Source: Umbelopsis ramanniana AG (lineage: Eukaryota; Mucoromycota; Umbelopsidomycetes; Umbelopsidales; Umbelopsidaceae). From it: DNA of 64,000 bases. The translations under genes were made by a program, and so were the position numbers. The notes below the pieces were generated by a model. The model did no database searches, had not been told where the DNA came from, and saw nothing but the letters and a program-made list of their open reading frames with translations. Numbering within the stretch: the stretch's first letter is position 1; the number at the start of each line of letters is the position of its first letter. Shown in pieces: positions 33,706 through 44,794 of the stretch. The stretch is from assembly GCF_025399195.1 (NCBI RefSeq), contig NW_026252114.1, forward strand, positions 124,001-188,000, in the 5' to 3' direction.

Positions 33706-35050
33706 ATGTCTGTTCGTAATCGAACGCAGGAATTTCAGGCGTTTGCTTCGCGGTTGTCATCTAGAACTAATCCAAACAACCGTCGCGCTCAAATCAACAT
33801 TGTACAGTATGTTCCAAAACGTGGAAATTCATCCACCTTCACCTTGACGGCAAAGGAATTAGGACGACACATGAAGACAACCGAAGCAGAATTGGAAAAG
33901 TTGAAAAGCTGTACGAGTAGTTATTTTTTCTAGATGCAGCATTACACCACCTTTATTAATCTCCATTTCATACGACTCGGTGTAGTAACAAATCGGCGAG
34001 CTCTATTTGATGAAAAGCCTGTCGAAATATCTGTAAGTTTACTACAATCTTCTGGTCTTTCAATCGGTATATCATCAATTATTAAAACTAAATTGGGTAG
34101 GAATTGACGTATATTATCAAACAAAATATCACCAAACTGAATCATGGAATCTCAATATTACAAAGTACGACAAAGGCAGGACCAAAGCAACCGCATCAAG
34201 TTCGCGAGCATTACTCGGAAGTTGTCAGCAGTCTTCAAAACCGACTTGCAAACATTTCAGTAGGATTTAAAGAAGTTCTTGAGAAGCGAACTGAGGTAGT
34301 TATACACTGTGTTGATTACGAGGTTGCTCATTTGCCGTTACTAACTTTTCTGATACCAGAACATGAAAGTTTCGAAAGAGAGGCGGGACCAATTCTTCCA
34401 ATCAAGTGATACCAGGACACCGTCACCGGCACCACAGGCGCCGTCACCTCCGGGCGGCAATACCTACATTCCTCCCGAGGTCTCAGAGCTACATCGGAGG
34501 AAGACATATGCACGTATGTAGTGATTCTCGAAGTTTGGCAACATTCCATGAAAAACATTAATTAAATCTAAAACCATTTCAGCAACGGTTCCATCTCAAG
34601 AAGATGATACGACTCTGTCTCTAGGAATCCCGCTACTGACTCCGCAACAGCAACAATTGCAAGCTGATTCAAGATATACCGAACAACGGAGCAATGCCCT
34701 CGAAAGCATTGAAAATACCATACAAGAACTAGGGGGCATGTTTCAACAGCTAGTAACGATGGTGGCAGAACAAAGGGAGACGGTACAAAGGTAAGGAAGG
34801 AACTACAAGGCAGAAATTTTATTTAGGGGCCACGCAGGTTAAGGCAGGGTCCTCTAACAAGCTTTTTCCCATTTGTAATTTATGTTATTGCAGAATCGGA
34901 CAAAACACTGAAGACATTGAGAGCCATATTAACGTCGCACAAGGCGAATTACTACGATATTACCGTAATATCTCTTCGAATAGAGGGCTGATGCTCAAAA
35001 TATTTGCCACTATCATCATCTTCTTCACCGTATTTACTTTAATGTCGTGA
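33706..35050 (+). CDS. SED5: Golgi t-SNARE syntaxin-5 (Sed5)
   Basis: Six exons, 33706-33910, 33986-34032, 34101-34295, 34360-34513, 34583-34790 and 34894-35050, 321 aa. The N-terminus has the syntaxin-5 DRTxEF-type motif (NRTQEFQAF) that binds Sly1, then the Habc helices (FTLTAKELGRHMKTTEAELEKL, ALFDEKPVEISELTYIIKQ, EHYSEVVSSLQNRLANIS). The SNARE helix at about 230-290 (RYTEQRSNALESIENTIQEL, GGMFQQLVTMVAEQ) contains the zero-layer Gln in the FQQLVTMV region, and a C-terminal anchor (MLKIFATIIIFFTVFTLMS) ends the protein. It mediates ER-Golgi and intra-Golgi fusion. Strong identification; the first exon-intron border is the least certain. Confidence 0.92.
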
Positions 35051-35292
35051 CCACACACTCAACTTTTGAGACCATCTGAGAATAAATCTCTGCCTGAAAC
35101 AATTTTTTTTTTCCTTTGAATAGTACCAACCTCGCCATTTTGTCAAACATTTCACTGCCACACATTCTTCCATCGCACTGATTGAATCACATCTCTCCGT
35201 TCCCTTCAATCAAGGGAACTGATCCATACTGTTCCCCATATCCTTTACTCTCACTTTACACCTCCCAGCCTACCTTTTGTACTTCTTCCACA

Positions 35293-36627
35293 ATGTTTAT
35301 GCAACGATCCAACTCTGACACATTTCTGAACGAATCCATCAATGGACTACAAACTGATTTCGGCTCATATGAATCAAACATTGACCCTTTCCTCGCTGGA
35401 CTTACAGCCGATATGTATATAGACCCCGTAAACGCCAACCAAGCTGGCTCGTCTGATCCAATGAACCTAGTTCACACGCCTACCTCAGAAATTGACATGC
35501 CGCTTCAAGACGATGATTATAACCCTTACTCTGCAGAAGATCTTTGGGCCAATATCATGTCCTTTGATCAATCTGTCAACGAGGATGTACAGCCCATGAT
35601 GATTCCTAATGTCATGAATCCTTCTAACAACACTCAAAACCAAATGGAATTTTCTCAATCATGTCCGCAGCCCATTCCACAACGACCGGCTGCAGGTATG
35701 TTCAATTATCCAGTGCAGTCATCACCACTTGCCAATCAGCCGTTTGCAGCTCCTCCGAGTAGCCCAAGCAGACCGGTGGATAGGAAAGGCAGAATGACAG
35801 TAAGAGAGCAAGGTGGTATTCGAGCCTTGTTTTCCGGTCCAAGAGCTCAACAATTGACAGACAAACAACCGTTACGGAGATCCGCGTCTGCGAACGGTAA
35901 GCTAGGAATAAGAAAGAAATCGCAACTTTCACCTAGAGTTGTGAAGGCCACTCTTCCTAGCCAGGATCCAGCGGTAGTCACTTCCGAAATGCAAGCCGCA
36001 TACAGACTGAATCAAGAATTGGCGACAAACCATGACTCATATGAACTCTCTCAATCAGTACCACTATCATCATCACCAGTAGCCATGCCTTTCAACGATG
36101 GGTTTCATGCCGGCTCCCCCACACCAATTTACAATAGTTTCTCCGGATACGGAGAGCACATACGATCGGAAAGACGTCGATCTACCTCACTTCCACCTGC
36201 CTTACCTCCATCGTCTATGCCGGCGCTAGGTGTACCAGAAATGGGAATTATGCACGGTGGTAATGCAATTTCAGCACCTAATACGCCTCAGGCTGCCAAC
36301 CATTCCTTGCCTATACAAATTCCAAGAACGGCCAAAGCTCACCCTCAAACTGTGGCCATGTCCGAAGAGGAACAACAGAAAAAGCTAGATGAACAATTGC
36401 TTAAAATCGATTTTGACGACATCACTGTAGCAGAGCTCAAAGAGATGTTACGAGAAAGAAAGAAGGCGACGAATGGTAAAAAGGCAGATTTAGTGCAGAG
36501 GCTTTCAGACGAACGGCGAATGGTCGAGATGAGAAGAAGCCAAGGAAACAGAATTCCTCCTGCTATGCCACCTGCTAATGCCCACATGTCGTTTTCTGTG
36601 CCAGACAACTGGTATATGACCGCCTAG
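35293..36627 (+). CDS. SAP-domain protein, otherwise low complexity
   Basis: Intronless from the ATG at 35293, 444 aa. Most of it is Ser/Pro/Asn-rich and disordered, with several SP sites that could be phosphorylated. A basic patch lies near residues 150-220 (RKGRMTVREQ, RKKSQLSP). The only fold seen is a C-terminal SAP motif at about 375-415, FDDITVAELKEMLRERKKAT then GKKADLVQRL, the helix-turn-helix that binds AT-rich or scaffold DNA. Nuclear DNA- or RNA-associated role is inferred. No orthologue recognised. Confidence 0.8.
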   Translation: MFMQRSNSDTFLNESINGLQTDFGSYESNIDPFLAGLTADMYIDPVNANQAGSSDPMNLVHTPTSEIDMPLQDDDYNPYSAEDLWANIMSFDQSVNEDVQPMMIPNVMNPSNNTQNQMEFSQSCPQPIPQRPAAGMFNYPVQSSPLANQPFAAPPSSPSRPVDRKGRMTVREQGGIRALFSGPRAQQLTDKQPLRRSASANGKLGIRKKSQLSPRVVKATLPSQDPAVVTSEMQAAYRLNQELATNHDSYELSQSVPLSSSPVAMPFNDGFHAGSPTPIYNSFSGYGEHIRSERRRSTSLPPALPPSSMPALGVPEMGIMHGGNAISAPNTPQAANHSLPIQIPRTAKAHPQTVAMSEEEQQKKLDEQLLKIDFDDITVAELKEMLRERKKATNGKKADLVQRLSDERRMVEMRRSQGNRIPPAMPPANAHMSFSVPDNWYMTA

Positions 36628-37204
36628 GACACATCACTATGATCAAACTCTGTAGTTTAGCCCATTTATTTCTTTAAAACGCTGTTCCATCTGTACAAAA
36701 CTCTTGACAAATATTGTTTATTTAAAAAAAAAATATTTTGCGCGCCAAAATGTTATTATGATAATACGTCATATGAAACTTGAAAACAATATCACGATAC
36801 CAGGACAGAGAGTCTTAAATTATGATCGCAACATTAGTTAAGTGCAAGTATGGCAGAAAAAAGAAGAATTTTTTTTAAGCACATATACTCACATATACAC
36901 GAGTGAAGATATTGCTGTGTTTGAACGGCAATCTTCAGATAGTGGATGTTGAGGGTGGAGGGAAAATGCAAACACAAGACTATACATACCCTTCCATAAA
37001 GGATCATTGGTACTCTTGTTCAAACCAGCGTGCCAGCCAGCCGCCGCATCCTGTCCAGATGGGCCGGGCAAATAAAATATAGAATTAATGACTTTGATAA
37101 ATGTGAAATTTTCAATCCGAAGTTTAAACCCCACGTTTGAAAGGTACACGAAACCAAAAAAAAGGCTTATCATTTTATCTTATTTTTACGAGGGGACTGT
37201 ATTC
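36628..37204. other. Intergenic / no supported gene
   Basis: 3' flank of the SAP gene, then AT-rich sequence. A minus-strand frame at 36990-37080 reads as a Gly/Ala/Trp-containing peptide but lacks a start codon and splice partners. Confidence 0.4.
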
Positions 37205-37556
37205 ATGAATGAAGAGTTAGTAAAAATGGTTCATATATTGGATACGTGGGTTGAGCACATGTATGACAAACGCACCAGTGGATTGTCTGTCCCCGTAGCG
37301 AACATAGAGGAGTACGAGATTGGATATGGAGCTCAATATTATCCTCAAAGCAGTAAGTATATGCTACAATTAAAGGATAGGGATTGAGGAGGAATAAACT
37401 GGCAAGCGATTACTGAACAGGCCACTGCTCGTCTGCAATCAACTCCTACTGGCTTCGGTGCTGGAAACTTTCATCAGTCCAATGCTTTCACTCTGTCAAG
37501 GGTAAGAGTTTCATAATCAAGCTATTTTATTGTAATAGACATACTGTTGTGATTGA
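37205..37556 (+). CDS. Small hypothetical protein (tentative three-exon model)
   Basis: Proposed exons 37205-37352, 37407-37501 and 37539-37556 (18 nt) give 86 aa. The 54-nt first intron has a GTAAGT donor and removes the only in-frame stop; the downstream exon then continues in a protein-like frame (ATARLQSTPTGFGAGNF, HQSNAFTLSR). The N-terminal half is amphipathic (ELVKMVHILDTWVEHMYDK). It ends in TYCCD. No family recognised; the length and WVEHMYDK..VPVANIEE pattern faintly recall small cell-cycle or complex subunits such as Apc13 but this is not supported enough to name. The last exon is uncertain. Confidence 0.4.
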
Positions 37557-37979
37557 CATGGTTGAATGTAAGATAAAATAAAGTTCTGCTGGAGATATGA
37601 AAGTTGATTGAATGCTGTACATCAATATAGATTAACTTATAAATAATGAACAAAACGGAAAAAGGGATTTAAATATAACAAAAGCTGCTTGAAGAGACTG
37701 CTGAGTTTTCAACCCTAGACTTTAAGAAATTGCTATTTACTAATAAGCATGCAGGCGTAAATTTAGACAGGCAGAGTTGCGTATTAGAAAGAAAAGAATG
37801 TATATTCAAACTGTATATTCCAAAGTGCACAAAAGTACCGTAACAATGAAAAAACCCTTGTAATACTACAAAATGATGGCCACGCAATCGACAGAGCAGA
37901 TAATAAGTTAAAAGTTTTGATACACTCTGTCGAATACGATACGTCGACTCAATCCGACCAACCGGCAATCGCGTCCCTA
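37557..37979. other. Intergenic 3' region
   Basis: AT-rich spacer between the tentative small gene and the stop codon of the leftward octanoyltransferase gene. Nothing seen. Confidence 0.4.
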
Positions 37980-38917
37980 TCATGGTGGGATGATTTGACC
38001 CGAAATGACTTGATGCACCTCCTGCAGTAATTTTTGTCCCTCTTCCGATTCTCGCGCATCCACCATATTTCTTCCAAAAATTAAACCAAAACTATCTACA
38101 AATTGTGGAAGAACGTCTTCTACTGTGACCTTTCGGTTGAGCTGCTCCGATAATGAGGTTGTTTCCTTTGTTGCAAGTCCGCAAGGTACAATTTCCTTAA
38201 ACCAAGAGAGATCCACGTCGCAGTTTATGGCAAGACCGTGACTACTAACGTACCGCTGCAACTGAACACCTATAACGTGGACATTGATTATTCAGAGCTG
38301 TCAAGCATATCACTCCATTCCAAGGCTGACGTACCTAGCGCCGCAATCTTATGGTTGTCATCCACCCATACCCCGGTATTCTCGGTTGTCTTGGCTTTAA
38401 CTCCATATCTCCTACATGTTTCAATGACGGCCTTTTCAAGATATGATACATAGCACCTAACATTGAGCTAATGCCAACAGCTGAATGAGTATCTACCACA
38501 TAGTGTACGCCTTTCTCTCTCTACTTCCTGGCTTACCTGGTAATCTCGGATATCTAGAATGGGATACCCAACGAGTTGTCCCGGGCCATGAAAGGTTATT
38601 TGCCCGCCTCGAAGAGTTTCAAAGTATTCGGCACCTAGGCCGTTGAGACGTGCTTCTTCCTCTAATTCAGATCTACCCTTGATGCGCCGACCAGCAGTGA
38701 ATGTCGGCGGGTGCTGAACCAAGAGTAAAACATCCCGAATGGTAGGATCGGCTGGATCGTGGCTTTCATGGTTGAGATCATGGCGCCTTTTTACAAGGTG
38801 TCGCTGTAAAGCGAGCGCTTTTCCGTATGGCACTATGCCGAGGGACAGATAGGGTAGAGTTCCTGTCGCTGTACGGGGTGTCGCCGAAGAACATGCACTG
38901 AAAGCTCTTCGTAGCAT
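37980..38917 (-). CDS. LIP2: Mitochondrial octanoyl-[acyl-carrier-protein]:protein N-octanoyltransferase (LipB/Lip2)
   Basis: Three exons on the minus strand, 38917-38537, 38467-38335 and 38269-37980, 267 aa. The start MLRRAFSACSSATPRTA is an Arg/Ser-rich mitochondrial presequence. LipB blocks are all present: LLVQHPPTFTAGRR, RGGQITFHGPGQLVGYPILD, the ENTGVWV strand, HKIAALGVQ with the catalytic Lys, SHGLAIN and IVPCGL with the catalytic Cys. The enzyme moves octanoyl groups from mitochondrial ACP to lipoate-dependent proteins, the first step of lipoic acid synthesis. The middle exon is established by the conserved KTTENTGVWV sequence. Confidence 0.93.
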
Positions 38918-39252
38918 TACGACAAGCCGAAGGACTCTACAGTGCGGAGAGGTCGTGGGCACAAAATACTGCACGCAATGAGTCTCACCCGATGGGTTTT
39001 TGACTCATACCCCGCACCAGCTGTTTCTTGCCTATACATTTTTGCCATACAAACCCCCACCCATGTCTTCACTGCTGCTATTGCAAATAATATTTCAGCA
39101 AACTCCATAATGCCAGATTCCGTTCCTTTCGATTTTTTATTATTTAAAAACCAACTTCCTCTATTATAAACATAATGACCTGTCAAAACAAGTGAGACAC
39201 TGCGACAGACCACATGGACAGCCCCGTGTCATGTATCATGGTATCAAAGGAC
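38918..39252. other. Intergenic region upstream of LIP2
   Basis: 335 bp holding the LIP2 promoter and the 3' flank of the UPRT gene. Unremarkable. Confidence 0.4.
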
Positions 39253-40417
39253 TCAAACATGAGTATTCCACTGTCCAAAAAATATTGGTAAGCATGTAAC
39301 TGGCATCAAGAAACAAGCGGAATATAAGTGTACATACCAATCGGTCACCAGAGTCACCAATACCGGGACGAATATAACTACAAATGTCTTTGTGAGAAAC
39401 ACGAAAAACATGTTGATTAAATCTGTTAGGAAGAGATATTTACCCATGAGAGTCCAGTACTTCGTCTACGGCTGCCAAGTATAGAGTGATATCTGGATGG
39501 GCTTCTTGTAGGTTTTCTACTCCCTGTTTAGACTGTTAGCTAGTTAGTATAATTCTCCGTTGTAGCAAGGTATCAAACGTAAACGAAATTTGACAATGTC
39601 TTACGGCAACCAAACCCATGAATCGAATCTTTTCACCAGGAATACCCCATTCCTTCAAAATATGAACTGCTGCAATGGCCGTATTGCCTATGTTCCTGCT
39701 TCTTTAGAATGATGCTGTATTGCTTTGGTTGGCAGTAAAAAAGGACCTACCGGTAGCTATCATTGGGTCAAGCACAATGCAGGAGTCCACATTGGGTGAG
39801 CTTGGAAGCTTGTTATAGTACTCCACCGGTTGCAAGCTCATCTAAATGGACCTTTTCAGCCAGCTGCTTTACCCACATCAAATCATGGACAGCTTCCAAA
39901 CAACTTTACCTTCTCTCGGAATAGACCTAGATGCAACACATGTGCCTCGGGAATAAGGTTCAGCATACCTAGAGTAGTAACGAGACAAAATAAGTAAATT
40001 TTGACACAACGCTTACTCAACCAGCCAGTAAGACATACCGTCCACGAACCCAAGGCCAGAGCGCAATATTGGTACGATAGCGATATTCTCTTTCAAAACG
40101 TCTCCCTGAAACGATTCTAAAGGACTCTCCATCTAGGACAGGGTCGACCGACAGAGTTCAAACAAGGCAGAGAGTGTAAGCGTCTATGTAACGATAACAA
40201 CACCAACGGTCAACTCAGAATTCAAAGGACTACTGCTTACCGTCTCGCCCTTTTGTAGCTCTAGGTCCTTTGTAACTTCATATCCTAACAGGACAGTTAG
40301 ATCACGCATAGTGTCACGCACGAGCTTGGGGGAGCTGTTCTTATCCCTCAAAATAGTCAACTTGGTGGCTATGATAGGGTGTGAACTGACGTAGAGGTTG
40401 GTTGTGCTTGGAGACAT
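39253..40417 (-). CDS. FUR1: Uracil phosphoribosyltransferase (UPRT)
   Basis: Eight exons on the minus strand, 40417-40241, 40132-40039, 39968-39910, 39841-39751, 39687-39605, 39523-39444, 39377-39338 and 39270-39253 (18 nt), 213 aa. Family motifs in order: [18 protein letters not shown], the [15 protein letters not shown] block, [13 protein letters not shown], the PRPP loop [17 protein letters not shown], and the uracil-binding [14 protein letters not shown]. It makes UMP from uracil and PRPP. The C-terminus reads WNTHV instead of the usual FGT, encoded by the tiny last exon, which is the least secure part. It is head-to-head with URC1; in yeasts with the URC pathway a UPRT (URC6) also takes part in uracil catabolism, so this gene may serve both salvage and degradation. 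Confidence 0.93.
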
Positions 40418-40621
40418 GTTGAAGCAGAATAAGAAGAGATACCAGGGCAAAACCCGTGTGAAAAGGCGGTAAAACTGATAAGGGCAAAAAAAATTACACT
40501 CGCTGATGGGCTGGTCAGCTGGCGCCCTTTGCTTACAGTTGGGCCCATTCAATTTAACTCCTGCCGCGGCCCATCAAAGCTGCCCCTTTTCTCTTCTTCT
40601 TTTTCTCTTTTCATTTCTAAT
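40418..40621. promoter_or_regulatory. Bidirectional promoter, UPRT / URC1
   Basis: 204 bp between the divergent ATGs of two pyrimidine-metabolism genes. It holds GGGCCCA (40543) and CGGCCCATC (40566) motifs and a pyrimidine tract before the URC1 start. Shared regulation is inferred. Confidence 0.5.
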
Positions 40622-43062
40622 ATGACTTCAAGCGACAGTGACCTACTTCATCAGCTAGTAACTCAAATACAAGCTTTACGGGAAGATCAGCTCAAACTTT
40701 CCATGCAGGTATGTCAAATGATCGTCCCCGCAGGTTTACTGTACATCGTCGTCTTCTTGACGCATTGCTTATCCTTTTTATTTGTATAGGTGGAAAAGCT
40801 TTCCTTATCTCAACCAAAATCGTCCGTATTAGCTTCCATGGCCAACTCTCAAGCAGATAGCAGAATTCCAGACTCACCCAGTGTGACTGCCACCATACCT
40901 CCATCCCCATCTATGACCCCGATGCTGGACGACGCAGCGACTGAAAAGTCAGTGTCTCCGCCACCGTCAATAACAGCAAAGTCTCTGTATTCACAACGCG
41001 TGATTCTGACCAGTAAGTTGTCGTTGCATTTGAATAAATTTGATGATGTTTTACTCATGGATTGTTTACAGCCTATCCTGGACAGCACGGTATTCATCCT
41101 GTGGCGCTCAATTGGGGCGCCTCGGATGCACATAAGCGAGGTCCAGTTGTAGCCTCCCGTCATCCAGGAAGTATCAAGCTAAGGTAAGTTTATGTTTGGT
41201 CAATGGAGATTCCTCTGTGTACAGTTTGTTTAACGATCGTGACATGTTACTCTTTTGTTTGTGTATCAGAAATGCCATTGGTGCCTACGGAGGTTCATAC
41301 TGTGTGTATAGAGCTTTGGCAGTGGCTATTGGAGACTTGCCTTCCAACCATCGTCCCAACTTTGAAATGACCGAGCCTACATTCAAAATTGGCCCTTTCG
41401 CTGCTTGGTTTGATCCCACCAAAATCGTGTCTATTGACCCATGGGGCCATATGACTTCGAGCATTTACCGCGATCAAATAAACGGGGGTTTGGATGTCAG
41501 GTACGTTATATATCAAATAGATCCATCCCCATGTATACATTGCTGCAGACTCGCTTAAACTAACATGCTACCCCTGTTCTGGTAGACCTACTATTGCTAT
41601 TACCAAGGCACACATGAAGCTGGCCGAAATGGAAATGAGTGCCATGCGTGGAGGTTTGGAAGTAGACGGAAAAATTGTCATTAACAACATGGGAGAACTT
41701 GCTGTGTCAAAGGCAGCTGTAGAGCCTGTTTGGTATTTACCTGGCGTTGCAAGTCGATTTGGTATTGAAGAAGGTGTTTTGCGACGTGCTCTATTGTAAG
41801 TATGACTCCAATTTTTAGTATCCTCTCATATACCGGCAGCACCTAACATTCTCTATCTCGGTTTTTTCGCACGCTTAGTGAAGATACTGGTAAACCTTCT
41901 TTTTCTTTTTAATCTCAACCGATATGCGGTTATTCGAGAGCTCACAATGAACCATATCTCAACAGGTGGCATGTACCCAGAGCTTATCACCCGACCTGAC
42001 CTCAAAGTATTTCTACCCCCGATCGGCGGTATCAGTGTGTACATTTTTGGCAATCCTGCCTATATATCAGGTAACTGTTTTAATTGCTCCACTCAAAGAA
42101 TGCCAAAGGAACCGCGGTCCTAACCAACAGTTATGACTGGTAAGATCCTACCAAGAAACTCACTCTTAGAGTTCATGATGAATGCAACGGTTCAGACGTG
42201 TTCGGAAGTGACATTTGCACTTGCCGCCCATACCTTATCTATGGTATGGAAGAATGCGTAAAGCAGGCACAGCAAGGCGGTGTTGGGGTTATTGTATACT
42301 GTACGTATCAGTTTCACAAATTGAAACATCGCTCAATAGTCACAGCTGCTAATCCAGCTTGTCACAGTCAGAAAAGAAGGTCGCGCTTTGGGAGAAGTCA
42401 CCAAGTATCTTGTATACAATGCACGTAAGTACACATGACTGATATGAAATTACAAAATGCCCTGATGATTTATTTGTGATACCAGGTAAACGGCAAGAAG
42501 GCGGAGACACGGCCGACCACTATTTCTTGCGAACAGAATGTATTGCCGGCGTCAAGGACATGCGATTCCAGGCGTTGATGCCTGATGTACTTCACTGGCT
42601 AGGCATCCAAAAGATCGATCGTATGATGGTAAGCTTTCATTGTAGCAGTGCGAAATGACGCGTCCTAAACACGAACGATGCCTAATGTATAAAATTGTAC
42701 CATTTATGTCCTTTTTGCAGTCGATGTCCAATATGGTAAGCGAGTTCAGGTCCGTTTGGCCCCGTGTCTCATCACTCTCACTAACAGCACACCCACTGTA
42801 GAAACATGACGCTATTGTTGACGCCGGTATTCCCATTCTTGAACGCGTTCCTATTCCTGATGAGATGATTCCTGCCGACTCAAGGTAAAACGTCGACTCG
42901 TCATGTACCCCAAATTTGCGTTTGCTCACACCCTCCTTATTTTACTGCAGAGTCGAGATAGATGCAAAGATCGCTTCAGGGTACTTCTCCACTGCACAGG
43001 CTCTTAATACTGAGGACCTAGCAAAGGTCAAAGGCCGTGACTGGGAAGATATTGAACATTAG
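40622..43062 (+). CDS. URC1: Uracil catabolism protein Urc1 (GTP cyclohydrolase II-like)
   Basis: Thirteen exons: 40622-40708, 40790-41012, 41072-41183, 41270-41500, 41586-41795, 41879-41889 (11 nt), 41966-42070, 42145-42300, 42368-42424, 42486-42628, 42721-42735 (15 nt), 42802-42884, 42951-43062; 514 aa with all phases consistent. After a short coiled-coil N-terminus comes the N-terminal Urc1 domain (HPVALNWGASDAHKRGPVVA, NAIGAYGGSYCVYRALAVA, WGHMTSSIYRDQINGGLDVRP, LPPIGGISVYIFGNP) and a GTP cyclohydrolase II-like core with the zinc motif HDECNGSDVFGSDICTC, then EGRALGEVTKYLVYNAR. In Lachancea, URC1 is required to use uracil as nitrogen source; the true substrate is thought to be a uracil-derived ribotide. 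Strong family match. Confidence 0.93.
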
Positions 43063-43642
43063 TTAGAGATGTTTTATTCAGACAGCAACGTTTTTCATGA
43101 CGTGCAAGAGTGCGTGAATCTAGTTTGGGGCTTTATGTTTAGTTTAGTCGGTCAGTAAGGATAATAAAGGAGAGCAGACTTGTTTTTCAATGCATCATCA
43201 TCTGGACTTGAGATGCTACTAAATCCGGTCAAATCAACTGAAGTATGACTTTTCTAAATATCAATTACGTACGTTTATGTGCAAAATACATTTTTATTTT
43301 ATTGATCATTTGCAATGTAAGAAACGTAACGGCAAAAAGGAGAAGAAGAAAATTACAAAGCTGTTGTAGTTGCTATTCCTCGTCAGGGGAGATGCGTGCT
43401 ATCAAAAGATGGGTATCGATAGTGAAGAAAAAGAAGAAAGAAATGGTAGTAACAGAAGCAGCACCCGGCAGCTTGTTACTTTTTCCGATGCGATGCTTTG
43501 AAAAATATATAAAAAAATAAAAGAAGGAAGGGTACTGTTACAAGAAATGGGGGGACGAAAAGTGCGATGAACGTCACAGGTACTTTTTAACCAGAGGTGG
43601 AGGGAAACAACAGAAGAGGAACAAAAGAGTTATGGAGGGCGA
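43063..43642. other. Convergent 3' intergenic region
   Basis: 3' flanks of URC1 and of the leftward membrane protein. A 91-codon plus-strand frame (43245-43520) is Lys/Arg-rich from A-rich sequence and is not considered a gene. Confidence 0.4.
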
Positions 43643-44794
43643 TTATTCACGCCGTGAGTGCCTAGAAGGTGCTCTGTCGTGCTGCTGCCGAGACCTGCTC
43701 GTGCCGATGATATGGGGTTCAGGATAGTCTGCGAGGATGTAAAGGGGCGGTGCACTCGGCGTGTACGCTGGAGGTGCATCTTGACTTGACGTAACGGATG
43801 AATCATCTCGGAAAGTTGAAATGGGTCGACTACCAGATGGTAGTCCTGCTGACGACGATGGATAGTCTCTAGCTACAAGATGATACAAGTTTGCATGATC
43901 ATCGTTAAGCTCTTTTGCCGTGGGGGCCGATGGGGGTGGTATGGCCTGAGTATGTGCCAGTGTGCGCATACTTCTTGAAGGTGACCCATCGTGAGATAGA
44001 CTGGGTATTTCTAAATAATGCTGTCTCAAAGAGTCATTCCCTGGAGTATGCGCCATCGGTAAAGGAGCAAGCATAGGGGCAGATGGCTCTGAGTCAGGAA
44101 GACTGTGTGCTTCATCTGGTAAACCGTAAGGTCTCTGAAGTATCGGTCGAGAAGAGCCCCCATCGGAGCCGTCGTTTGGATCGCCTCCTCTAGAACGATG
44201 CTCATTTAACTCTATATCGTCATTTCGCGTTTTGTTTCTTCGGCTATGACTCCTCTTTCTCATATATAAAAGGGTTGCTGCCGCCAACAGTGAAACAAAG
44301 CCAACGGTACCAACCAATGAAGAAATCAGGACCAGTCGCTTTACACCATTTGGATTTGGATCCGTGTAGTTATCGTCGACACCATCGCTGTTAGGCAGAG
44401 GAGATGACTGAGGATTATCGTTCCCTGCAGCAGTGTTCGTAGGTTCGGCCGATGAGGTTGAATCCCCAGTTGCGACTATATTTGGTTTCACATGGCCACC
44501 ATTTTGCCATGAGTTATCTGAGTTATCGTCGTCGTCGTCGTTAGGGTTATATGTCTTTGGCGTTGCTTCGACGACTATGGTGACAGTTTTTGTTTCTACG
44601 GCTTCGGCTGTTTTGCTAGGAAGCAAATCTTTGTCCAATTGCTTTATAACTAGGCCTGATAGTTCTATGGTTGGCGCAGGGGGTGAATGGGCCTGAGCAA
44701 TGGAGCAGATGACACTTATGACCAATAAGATTTGATATGAAACTACAGCATAAGAAGTGGTATGCCTTCGCTTTGAAGACAGTGTCAGCCGCAT
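43643..44794 (-). CDS. Single-pass type I membrane protein with disordered tail
   Basis: Intronless, 383 aa. N-terminal signal/anchor (VVSYQILLVISVICSIAQA), a short Asp/Asn/Ser-rich ectodomain (DDDDDNSDNSW), a transmembrane helix at about 153-174 (RLVLISSLVGTVGFVSLLAAATLLY) followed by the stop-transfer MRKRSHSRRNK, and a 200-residue Pro/Ser/His-rich cytosolic tail with PPAYTPSAPP, a PY-type motif that can recruit Rsp5/Nedd4-like WW domains. No family recognised. The layout resembles fungal wall-stress sensors or small receptor-like proteins. Its start faces a WSC-domain gene about 1 kb away. Confidence 0.75.
   Translation of the reverse strand: MRLTLSSKRRHTTSYAVVSYQILLVISVICSIAQAHSPPAPTIELSGLVIKQLDKDLLPSKTAEAVETKTVTIVVEATPKTYNPNDDDDDNSDNSWQNGGHVKPNIVATGDSTSSAEPTNTAAGNDNPQSSPLPNSDGVDDNYTDPNPNGVKRLVLISSLVGTVGFVSLLAAATLLYMRKRSHSRRNKTRNDDIELNEHRSRGGDPNDGSDGGSSRPILQRPYGLPDEAHSLPDSEPSAPMLAPLPMAHTPGNDSLRQHYLEIPSLSHDGSPSRSMRTLAHTQAIPPPSAPTAKELNDDHANLYHLVARDYPSSSAGLPSGSRPISTFRDDSSVTSSQDAPPAYTPSAPPLYILADYPEPHIIGTSRSRQQHDRAPSRHSRRE

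Noticed and set aside
36990-37080. Minus-strand peptide with GWHAGLNKSTND-like sequence
   Set aside because: Protein-like, but no start codon and no joining exon could be found.
43245-43520. 91-codon basic plus-strand frame
   Set aside because: Driven by A-rich sequence in a convergent 3' region; no domain.
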